Below are positions 10,080-21,100 of a stretch of 64,000 bases of DNA, piece by piece. Source of the stretch: Hermatobates lingyangjiaoensis (Eukaryota; Arthropoda; Insecta; Hemiptera; Hermatobatidae). Below the pieces are notes generated by a model. That model did no database searches. It was not told the DNA's origin and saw nothing but the letters and a program-made list of their open reading frames with translations. Both the position numbers and the translations under genes were made by a program. The stretch is from contig JAPFBL010000117.1 of NCBI GenBank assembly GCA_026182355.1, positions 248,001 to 312,000 of the forward strand. Direction: 5' to 3'. Position 1 is the stretch's first letter; every line of letters starts with the position of its first letter.

Positions 10080-11530
10080 ATCTTAATTTTATTTTTTTTT
10101 TAATTGTATCCTATATAAGTTTTGTTAAAGTCATATTGGTTATGGTTGTTTCTTAATTCTTGGGTATTTGATTAATGGGAAGCCGATTTTATATTAGGTT
10201 TGTTTATATATGTATATATATATATATAGTGAGAGAAAGAGAGAGATAAGTCATCGAAAAAATATTTTCAAATTATCAGTGTATATGAAAAACTTTGTCA
10301 CTACTAGTTGTACGTTTGATAGATTTAAAGAAGTTTAGTTTTGACAACTAAAGAACTTTAGATGAAGATCGTGGATGATGTAATCTTCTAATTACTGATA
10401 TTATAAGTCAGAATCTAAGTTATTCTATTATATTTAATTAAAAATCTTATGCATCTAGGAATGGATGTGTAAAACAATAACGACTTTTATAAAAACTTAA
10501 TATTAAACAAGTTATATTTTCATAAGTCTGTGATAGGGACATTATTTTCAAAATCAATTCTTAACAGTAAATATTGTCATGTTCCAAATTATAGAAAAAA
10601 AGGAAAGAAAATACTTTTATTATCCAATGAAGTGAAATGTTCTTAATTAAGGAGTGTAATCAATAGGAGAGTAAGATTTGGCATAAAATATATATTAGTA
10701 TATTAGACACAGTTTCTTCAGATTTTCTGAGGGGAAAACGTTGAATGGCCAGCTAGAGTACACAGTTCTAGATTTGATCTTACTATAATTTCAGTACATC
10801 ATTGTCAGCAAAATACTGTTTCATATTTCTGAAGGCAATCCTAAAATGTTTAAACATTCTGGGAGGTTTATCAGTGGGAGTGTAAATTCATTAATCATTT
10901 CAAAATGGCTCCTAATTTTTTATTGAATTTAAAATTCATCTTTTAATTGAATAAGTGTGTTCTATTATATAAGAAGATACAGGAAAACTTATTATGTTTT
11001 CCTGTAAACATTTATTAATGTTTAATATCTATAACTTCTCATTTCCCCAACTGTAAAATCATTGAAGACTTGCTTTTAAGATATATCTTCAGATGATCAA
11101 CTAATATGCTTAAGTAAATTAACATCGTTAAAAATAACAGCTCAATAAATGATTTGCTAAAATTAGTTAAGTTAAAGGTGTTCATGGGTAAAAACAATAA
11201 CATCTGAATTTAGCTATCAACGGGCTCCAGGGATTAAGAGAGAGAGAGAGAGAGAGAGTGAGAGGGTTAAGAAATATTATTGAATCGTCTCTAATTAAAT
11301 TTAATAGATCAAATATTATAAACATTAGTAACGGTCTCTTCAAACTTGATACTTTCATTACGAGGGCATAGCCTCTTCTAAGAGGGTTGACAGCTAGCGG
11401 ATAGGTTTTTCCTCTTTCTTACTGTACTCCTTTGATTCCCCAAACATCCCTTTCTGGGCATTTGTCCTTCCATGCACATTCACCCTTTTAAAATACCATC
11501 TTCCCTCACACTCTTCTCAACTCCTCACCA
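10080..11530. other. AT-rich spacer with microsatellites
   Basis: Contains TA/GA microsatellites near 10205-10245 and a GA run at 11238-11258. No open frame or known repeat is recognised. Confidence 0.45.
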
Positions 11531-11534
11531 GATG

Positions 11535-11660
11535 TTTTCTGCGTCTAGTGTTCCATTTGGGTTTTTGACCCTGAGGAAGACCGCTTATTACGGCTGAAAG
11601 ATCTTAGTCTTGTTTTCCCATTTCATATTGTGGTTTGATCATTGATATATATATATATAT
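11535..11660 (+). mobile_element. PLE 3'-end fragment (GTTTTCCCAT family)
   Basis: Contains GACCCTGAGGAAGACCGC, GGCTGAAAGATCTTAG and CTTGTTTTCCCATTTC, then ATTGTGGTTTGATCATTGAT and a short TA run. Same family as 4817-4975 and 54908-55275. Confidence 0.6.
11566..11605 (+). ncRNA. Hammerhead-ribozyme-like core
   Basis: CTGAGGA (11571-11577), stem AG(A)CCG/CGGCT with one bulged A, then GAAAG (11596-11600). Inferred from core pattern. Confidence 0.35.
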
Positions 11661-11664
11661 TTGT

Positions 11665-12470
11665 TATTAGACTTTGAGGCGATTCACATCCATGTTCCTG
11701 ATGACAAGGCCATCAATATATAGTAGTGAGTTTCAGTGATTTCATTTCTGTGTGTTCTTTTGTATATTCTAGTTTATATTTATATTAATAGACTCATTCT
11801 TTGATTTGATAATTCTGTTCTGCTTTCAATGTTGGCATATTTCGATACGTTTCGCAAGTATTTTGTGATAGCATTCGGAAATTAAGCTGTACTGTTCTTT
11901 ATAATGTTTTAACTATTTAAATGAAAATATTATTTTTAATTTTTATGTAGTATTTATCTTTTCAAAAGCGTGCATCGAAATCTACTGGAAATACTTTTCC
12001 AGATTAGACAATTTTTTATATTTATTAACTCTACTATTTAATATTTTCACAGCTGAAATTAAATATTAATCTCAGCTAATCATATTAGATAATTATGTAA
12101 ATCAATTGTATTTAGATAGGACATATTTAACTTATAGCGAAAGTTACAATGCTTATTTTTATGATTTTTCTATTATACTCCCATTAAATTATATAAATAG
12201 GTTTGAATAGAAATATTCCATTGATATCACAGAATAATGGTAAATGAGAGTAATTAATAAAGAAGGACATTTTAGATTATGGATTGTTTTATGGATTAAT
12301 TTAATTTAATCCATTAAATTAAATTAATGGAATGAATTTAAATTAAATTAATTTAATGGATTAATTTATGTACCAGTTTTGAATTAAGTTATGGAACAAG
12401 GAGTTGTCCTTTCATAATTGGCAGGATGGATAAATCATTTGAATATTTGGGGAGGGTTGTGTTCAGGTTT
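11665..12470. other. AT-rich spacer with AATTTAATT palindromes
   Basis: No gene. 12285-12370 is a cluster of mutually complementary ATTAATTTAATT blocks able to form hairpins. Confidence 0.4.
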
Positions 12471-12475
12471 TAACT

Positions 12476-13911
12476 CAAGGCAGCCAACCTTTTTGTAGCA
12501 GAATAATCTAAAAAAAAAATCCTTAATTATCTGAAAAATAATCTATTGTTAAATGGAATAATATTCCAACATTTCGATAAATTTGCATTCAAAATGTAGG
12601 AGTTCTTGCAAATATTCATCGTTTTCATTGGTTGAAGATGATGATGATGTTCCTTGGCCAGCGTCATTTGATTGATATGCTGCAAGGGTGCCAATATGTT
12701 TTACGTCATTGAAAGGCAAATCATAAGATGAGCAACACTTTTCCACTCTTAGGAGTACAGGAACAGAACTCATTAATGTACTAATTAAAACTGACACTAA
12801 ATTATTCATTGAAACAATACACAACAGAGCCATTCACTGGGCCTATTGCTGAAAAAATAAAAATACAGCTATCAATTTCGAGGAGAAAATAGGTATTAAG
12901 TGGAATAAAACCCTCGAAGGGACAGCAGGGAACGAGATGGTAAAAGAAGCAGCTACGGAGGAAGATTGAAAGATCCACGACAGAAGAGGACTGGAGCACC
13001 AGCACCAAAGGACTAGAAAGAACTGAATACTTCCCGACTATAAAGACAAGGAATAAGCTTGACGACTTATAAAGAGATTACAGACCCAGGAACTAGCTGG
13101 ATATGGACGAACTGGACATTACAATAAGGGATTTAATATTATGCGAAATTCAAATTGCTTATGTAACGGACCAGACCTCGAATCATTTAATCTTTTATTC
13201 CCATAATTAGTTCCTTACCAGAAAAGTTGAATAATGCAAACAATAAATACCACAGAACACGATTAGCCAATCAAACAAAATAGATTAATAACTGATCAAC
13301 TTGTGTATGACTTCAAAAAATTGTTATTTAACATACCATCGAAAGTGTAAATATATATATATATATATATAAAGTGAAATGACACCGCCTTCGATAACTA
13401 ATATTGTAATGAATTTAAAAATTTTATGTATATGTACGTATTTATTGTTTGTTATCTATGTTAAGTCCATGGTATAATATTATATTTACTCCTAAAATGT
13501 GTAATATTTCCTTTGTATATTTTAGTTATATTTCATATGTTCTATGTGGTTGTATGTAAGTTATAACTAGTGTGATACATGCGGTTAGAAATAAACTCCT
13601 TCATAAAAGGGTACAGTTGTGAGGAAAAAATAACTGAAAGCTTATAACGGCTGTCCTATGGTAATCCGTCACACACTTGCCAAGAAGTAAAACTACATCA
13701 GAACTGTGCTAGAACGAAACGGCATTGATTCCGATAGGCGATTGCATTAAATTCAATATAATCATTACATTTACATTATAATCTAGAAATATTTAAAGAG
13801 AATTCTAAAATAATCCATAATCTAGATTACTGTTTTTATAATCTAAACAGGTTAACGTAGGTTAAAAAATAATCTACTTCTCGATTTAAATAATCTAATT
13901 TGGCAACCCTG
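12476..13911. mobile_element. Candidate DNA transposon, about 1.44 kb
   Basis: The left end CAAGGCAGCCAACC and the reverse complement of the right end, CAGGGTTGCCAAATT, agree at most of the first ten positions. Flanks are TTTTAACT (12468-12475) and TTTAACCT (13912-13919), a plausible degraded 8-bp duplication. Both ends carry repeated ATAATCTA motifs (12505-12550 and 13779-13892). The interior includes a non-LTR retrotransposon tail and a TA run (13351-13370). No transposase is recognised. The minus-strand frames 12549-12833 and 12802-13008 match nothing I recognise. Confidence 0.35.
12889..13205 (+). pseudogene. Non-LTR retrotransposon C-terminal (RNase H to zinc-knuckle) remnant
   Basis: Translating with breaks gives WNKTLEGTAGNEMVKEAA (from 12901), like the WVPGHxGxxGNExxDxLAK block of retrotransposon RNase H. 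After stops come LQTQELAGYGRTGHYNKG and NIMRNSNCLCNG, like the TGHG...C.CG tail. A +1 frame then reads VTDQTSNHLIFYS, like the usual DQTxxHLIFEC ending. At least three in-frame stops and one frameshift are present. The order of blocks fits I, R1 or Loa-type elements. Confidence 0.55.
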
Positions 13912-14254
13912 TTTAACCTGTGGGCGGTTGATTGTTGACAGTTGGATTATTCAGTTTCAATAGATCGTCCGGTTCATAGTTCGAGTATAATTTTGTGTAG
14001 AGTAACCAATTTTGTTTTAATTTAGTTATATATTTGTTTATAACTAAACTATATTGTAGTTGTTGCGGTCACATGTTTTTTTAAAATAGGTAATTTCTGG
14101 TGTGGAGCTTTAGAGGCTTACTTGCTTACTTACTTAGAGCTTACATAATATAGCATTCAATATATTATGATTGAATTCATAAAATATCTTTACTTAGAAA
14201 ATATTAAACTATTGCTGGAAAGCCCTATTGCTATATTTTAGTGAATTGTTTAAG
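13912..14254 (+). promoter_or_regulatory. Probable 5' UTR exon and promoter of the CENP-K-like gene
   Basis: Just after the candidate transposon end, sequence to 14089 has fewer repeats and ends in a splice donor (AG|GTAATT at 14089/14090). An acceptor TATTTTAG ends at 14241, 13 bases before the first ATG of the gene, which has A at position -3. This suggests a non-coding first exon, a 152-base intron and a start in exon 2. The frame also stays open upstream of the ATG to the acceptor, so a coding upstream exon is possible. Confidence 0.4.
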
Positions 14255-15090
14255 ATGACTGAAAGGAAATGTGATAGTTTCCCAAAGGAAACCATTTTAC
14301 AAAGGAAATTTTACGAAGAAGCTCTAGAAACAACAGAGCAGACAATAAAAAGGTAATTATCATTGTTTATTTAAATTAGTTTGATATGATATTAAATCTC
14401 CAGTACCTGGGCTAATATACTCTGCTAATTTTTTATTAGCATGTTTAATTAATTTGTAATACATCCTTCCGTCGTTATTTGTGTAACTTGTGGAGTAAGT
14501 GTTGAATATTTAATTAGTTCAATTTATCAGTTAGGAAAATATGACCATATTACTTAGTAGTGATATAGTCATAACACGGTTACCGGTGTGAGGTGCTAAA
14601 GTTCATGCTGGGTTTTACAAACGATATATATATTGTGTAATGAAATAGTTGTATAGATTAATTCAATTCAATAGTTGGGAAAAAATTGTATATATTCATC
14701 ATGACTGAAGTTTTCATGTCCTTATAATTCGTTTGAAAAAATTTTTTGAACTCTTGGAAGAACCTCCTAGTATTTTAAATAAATAATATGGCAATTGTGA
14801 TAAAACTCCGAGACATTAAATCTATATTTAACTTAAATTAAATTAGTTAATCTTGTATAAAGTAACCCTCCCTGGTCTTAGTTTTTCAGTTCTTAGTCAT
14901 ATACCCAATCACTTGAAAAGGCCCTATGATTTTCTAGCACTTCTTTGATCAAGATTTGTAAGATATGGAAAAAAAGTAAGTTTGTTACGTTTTTATATAT
15001 GGTATAGTGTTCTTATGAGTGTCTCTAAGCTGTATTATTTGTTATTCTCTATTTAGGGAAATCCATGTATACTGAAATAGATATTTTAAT

Positions 15091-15133
<43 letters not shown>

Positions 15134-18100
15134 CCCCCTGTAATATAATAGCTAAGCAAATTTAAATGAAGTAAATGTCAATTTAACACTGAAGAAGTTG
15201 CTGGAAAGTTAAACCTTAAGGTTAAAAAAAGAAACTTTTAATGAAAATTTGTTTTTTTATATTTTCAGATCTGAGGAAACTAATTCTTTAACTCACATGT
15301 TATTAGAAGAGAAAAATAACAAAGAAGGCGATCATAATGAAGTGATTAAATTAAGAGAAATGGTGAAGACCTTAAAGGATAACTTGGTAAGTTGTCAAAA
15401 TACGTATTCCTTGTGATTATGTATTTTATGTTCCTATTGTACGATTTTCATTTGTTCCGTTTTCCCGGGGCAATGCTAATGTTCTTCGTCCTATACTTCT
15501 GTAATAACACTACAATATTTGATATATTAATTTGCACATTGTTACCTTTTTTTTTTTTTGAATATCCAAGAATACAAAGAAGATTATACAAATGTTTAAA
15601 AATCTGTTTTCACTCATAGATAACTTTAGCTAGAGAAAGTGAAGCACTGTATGAACCGACATCAGTTATTGCTTCGAAGTTTCCTGTCAGTCAATGAATT
15701 TATTAGAGTAAATAAGAAGGACTCTAGCTTTTGGTATCTCTATCTAATTGTCCATATGATAGATATTTGCAGAACACATTGATTTGATAGAAATGACGCT
15801 TTTTTTTTCACGAGCTCAAGTATTGTATTTTAATTCTGTCAAATCGATAGGGAAGTCGAAATTACCTACCTATCTTTCTGAATCCAATTTTCTCCTATTT
15901 GCGATACCGATGGGTAAATAGTTTACAAAGTTCGTGACGATGAGTCTTTAGTATTGAGGCAGTATGATTTTAAGTACTTAAATGGGGTTTACATAGAATG
16001 AGATAAAAGAACCACGATGACAATGCATGATTTATTATTAGTAACTTGCAAACAAGATCATGCCTTGAAACATATTTTGTACCAAATTGGAACTAATCAT
16101 CCCGACTTAAAGGACCCCTTTGTTTTTGACAGAATACTGGCAATATTAAAGACAGGGGAGGTTATGCAAGTTACACCTCTTTTACACGTTGTAAATATTT
16201 TGATTACAAACTAATCAGTTTGAGAGCAGCTAAAGCTGGTAAGGCACGCACAATTCGGGAGACCAGTTTTTCAAGCTATAAGGTCATTGTAAGTTTTTTT
16301 TGTTACGATAAGAGTGAACAAGAAATTGAATGAATTCCTGTTTCTAATTATACGGTCACCCATAGAATTAATGAAATATTTCAGTAGGTAGAAAATCAAA
16401 TTATTTCACCAGTTTGTGAAAGTCCTTTTTTTCTATACAATTCATAAATCTGTTGACATTGCAGGTCTGTGCCAACTACTTGGTTTTGTATGTTATATGT
16501 GGAACTCCGATCCTCATGAACATATGTTGCACTTTGAATTAGTCAGTCGAAGTACCAGCGATCAAATTTCTAATACTGAATATAAGTATCAACTTATATC
16601 AGAACAACAGATCTTGATTGGTATAAATGTGTCGTGATAAGTACGGAACTTCGCAATGGCATTGTCTGGTAAAAACGCTGGTTTTGTGACCAAAATACTT
16701 GAACTTCATCCCAACGTATCATAAACTCACGGAATCTTCATAGAGTGTCTAATCAAAATAAAAGCTTTAGCATATCATGGGGAAAATGTTTTGAACACTT
16801 CCGTCAAAGTAGTGGGCCTCATGAAGTGAAAACCTTGCAATCGCACTTATTTGAGAAGTGTGAAAAAACAGGAAGTACTTATACGTCCCTGATCAGTAAA
16901 CTGAAGGTATCAGTATATTAGCAGTTTATGAGAAAATTTGAAGTTTTATGAAAATTATTGTTTTGTGGAAAAACTGTATTGACAAACCGAAATTCTGAAT
17001 TTTTTTGAAACATTTCAATCCTTTTTAATTGAGAATGAAGCAAAATTTGATGATAGAATAATCATTGAGATATCGAATTACTTGAATTAGCTAAAGAAAG
17101 TTATGAATTTTATTTCCATAAAGAGATGAATACTATGCTACAGAATAGATGGATGATTAACCAATTTAGTTTGACATGACGACTGGGCGGGCTATCAAAA
17201 AATGCTGATAGAGAACTTACCCATTCATCCCTAGGATCTTCCTTAGAAATGAACTTTTAACACCAGAAAATTGGTACAGATCTGGATGTCTCTTCTAAAC
17301 CCCTGCACAATCATTTCCACCGAAGCAATCAAAGTATTTCTCCCTTTCGCGTTATCTTATAATTTTGATGTCACATTTTCAGCAATGGTTTGGTGCTAAA
17401 ATCAAATTTTGAACTAAACTCAAATTCTTTACACCTAAAACAATCACACATTGATATCAGTTAATTTATTGAATGTATAATGCAACAAGTCAACTTTTCC
17501 ATAGGTTGTAAATTACTGAAAATGTGATTTGATATAGATTTATTTCTTTTATTAATGTGTTAACTCAGTAAAGTTAAGTGGGACGCCATAAACTGGGATT
17601 TAATACTCTTAAAAGTTTGGGATCCACTGCTCTAGGTACAATATAAAAGAAGACGGACATAGAGCCAGAGTATCCCAGACCCTTACTTTCTCGCTTCTAG
17701 ACGAACTGGGTTTGATACCTACTCTGCAGCTTGATTTATTCACGTGGGAGGTGACAATATCTGAGCATGTCGTACCTCGGAGAGGATGCAAGCTCCTCTC
17801 CGAGTTTCCAGCTTTAAGCCGTTAGTCCCGAACCTGTGAGATGTTAGGTACTTACTAAAAATCATTATTCTAAATAAACTTGAGTCGGCAAAATTTAGGA
17901 CTCCCAATGTAGTATGTTAATTGTATGGGACCACCAAATTGTAATTTTTGGCCTGTACGTGTTCCCGTAGGATGGCCACTGTGACCTTATCTAAGACGAC
18001 TGTAAAATAGATGCACCTTCTGTGAAAAGTGATAATCTATATAAATAAAAAAATGATTTTATCTGTACATTGCTTAGAACTGACTCATTTCAAGTTTTCT

Positions 18101-21100
18101 TTACGTTTCATACATTGGAGAAACCGAATCCACCCTTAGAAAAATTTCTGTCAGTTTGTCGGTTTGCCCGCAAAATTTTGTCACAAGTAAACTCAGTCAC
18201 CATAAATATCAAGCTGAAACTTTGACAGTAGATTTTTCTAGGTCTAACTTAAAATATAGGCTCTGAATTGATTGGAAATTCAACATCGAAGTAACTTTAC
18301 TTTGTTTAAAGGACGTTTAAAGCAAAAACGTTTGTCACAAGTAAACCCAGCCACCATGAGTCATGGCGAACTGAAACTTTGACAGTAGATTTGTGTATGA
18401 CTAACTTGATATATAGGCTCTGAATAGATTGATAATTCAAGGCAAAATCGAAGTTATGGGGCTTTAAGCTGTTTTATGCTAACTTCACAGACATGTTTAT
18501 TTTGAAAATATACAGGTGTAGCTAGTAGGTCTTGTTAGTTGATTTTAATTTCATTTGAGGATATGAATATATTACGTATTTGACATCATTGAAAAGGTGT
18601 TTTCCAGAGTTGAGGCTCTACTATCTATTCAGAATAAATAGTTTTGTGAACGAGCAATTCTCAACCTTAATATGAACAGGCAGAAAAAATCAACAAACAA
18701 GTTCTTACGCTATATGGGTGTGGAATGGGGAGTCTGTGTGTATATCACGCATACCATTGATTCTGAGCCACTATCTGTTTGCGTTGAAACGATTGCAAAG
18801 TCCTGTCAGAGTCTATTTCGTAATGACGTTAACTAAATCGCATGGTGAAACTTTATCTAACGCAGGAATTAAAGTGAGTTAGACCAAGTTTTTCTCACAT
18901 GGTTAACTGTAGTTTACTTGCTCAAGAGTCAGAGGTTCCAACTGTTTATTCTTCCATGAACCTGAAGGACAGACAGCTAATGTGGTATATATAGAGGCAT
19001 TTGCTTAACACTGTACTAATAATTGTATTTTCCATCGTAGTGCAATCACTTATTATGTGATATTTACTTATTGTAAGGTAAAAAGTTAAAGAAATGGTCT
19101 CCACATATAAAAATTTAATGGTATAAATAACGCGTTTCGAACACGTAGTGTTCTTCCTCAGGTATTAAGTAAAACATATAATGATACCAGAGATTTATCT
19201 ATAGTATACAGTAAATATAGTACAAAATAAAAATAAAATAAGGAAGAGAATACGATCCTAAGGGTGAGTGTGAACTGACTGGGAATAGGATAGACGTGGG
19301 TGAGGTTATGGGGTACATCTGATTCATATTAGAAGGCAGGTACATTTCATTATTTTTTTCCCCTAAAGGTTAGGCTATGCCTTCAAATTTGCTCTAGGAC
19401 TAAGTGTAGGACACATATTGAAAATATAACACAGAGAACTATAACGAAATATAAACATATATAGGAATACGGAGAAAAAGGAACATTTTTTTTTTTTAAT
19501 AAATAAATTAAGAAAAGTTGTACACTTGGGGATTTGTTCATTCAGGCAAGTAGAAGAATCATCGCGCACTAATTTGTTAATTTCATAGCCTTTTCAAATA
19601 GTTGTTTCACGGAATTTATTCTTTCTATGTAAAATTTGTATATTTAGGTCTGGGAAAAATTGGTGGTTATTGGTGACTATATGTTTGGCAAAATGGGACA
19701 TGGATTGATTATTGTTGGGGGATTTGGTTTTCTGTTTAACTTCTTGTACATGTTCTTTTATTCTTTTGTCAAACGATCTTAGAGTCATGCCTATATAATG
19801 AGAAGGGCAATTAGCGCACGACAATTTATATACACCACTAAGAGAAAGGGGTTCTTGAGCTCTTTTTAAAGATAGCAGTGAGTTTAAGTCACCTGAGTTT
19901 CTGTAACTGACTTTTAATATTTTTGTAATATTTTGGCTATTCTTAAGGATGGATTACCAATGTATGGGATCACCACCGAGGTTTGCGTGATTTTTGTAGA
20001 GGAGCTGATTAAGGGGAATGCCTGGCTAACTATTTTATTTCTCTCTTTCCTTCTAATTAGTTTGTTAATTAAATCTGTGGAATATCCGTTGTTTTTGGCT
20101 ATGGTTTAATCATTCCAATTGTAATATTGCTCATACTTTTTACTCTAGAACAAAAAATCTCCTAAATGTATATTTCTCTAAGAAGGAAATAGAACTTTTA
20201 GATAAGAGTTTGAAATTCTGCCCCTCCAAACAAATAACAAGTTCCCACATCCAGGTTTTATAGTTTGGATCTCTTTGCTTTTGTTTTCACTAGATAAGGG
20301 CACAGTAAAAAGTCGGTGAATCATCGAGTGAAAAGTACTTAATTTATGAGGCATTGGGTGAAAAGATGTTGCATGTATTATAGAATCTGTGTATGTAGGT
20401 TTACGGTAGATATCAAAGGTGACCTTAGTTTATAGTCAGATCTAAATAATTCAGAGACTCATTCGACTCGCACTCCATGGTAAACGTAATGTGTGGATTT
20501 AGTCGGTATAATAAATTCAACAAAGAATCAAGTTGTGTACGTGTTTCTTTAAAGATAACCAATACATCAACATATCTTCTCCAGATTAGAATTGATTTAG
20601 ATAGGGGTTCGTCAGAGGAAAACAATTTTTCCTCTAAACAACTTAAAAAGAGATCAGCAAACATGGGGGGGGGGGGGGGGCATTAGATCCCATCGGAAGG
20701 CCTATGTTGGACTGTTTATAAAATTTATTATTAAAACAAAAATAGTTATTTTCTACGCACAATTTACAGAGCCTTAAGAGTTCATTTTGGATTGTCTGGT
20801 CATCAACTGTTTGAGAAACTATTTCTTTTATTATATTTATAAGATCGGGGATTGGAACACTGAGGAAAAGGTTTTTTACATCGAAGCTAACTAGAACAGC
20901 GTTGTTCGGAATATCTACTTCTTTTAGATCTTTCATTAGCTCAATTTAATTTTTTTATAGAAAATGGATTTTTGAACTTAGTTAATTGCTGAAACAGAGA
21001 ATTTACGTGTTTTGATATTTTGTAAAGAGGGGAGCCTGTAAAAGAAACAATGGGTCTTATGGGTATGTCTGGCTTATGTATTTTTGGAAGTGGGTATAAG

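Noticed and set aside
20477..20686. 69-codon plus-strand ORF (and its copy at 29450)
   Set aside because: Shadow of the minus-strand reverse transcriptase; ends in the poly-G run.
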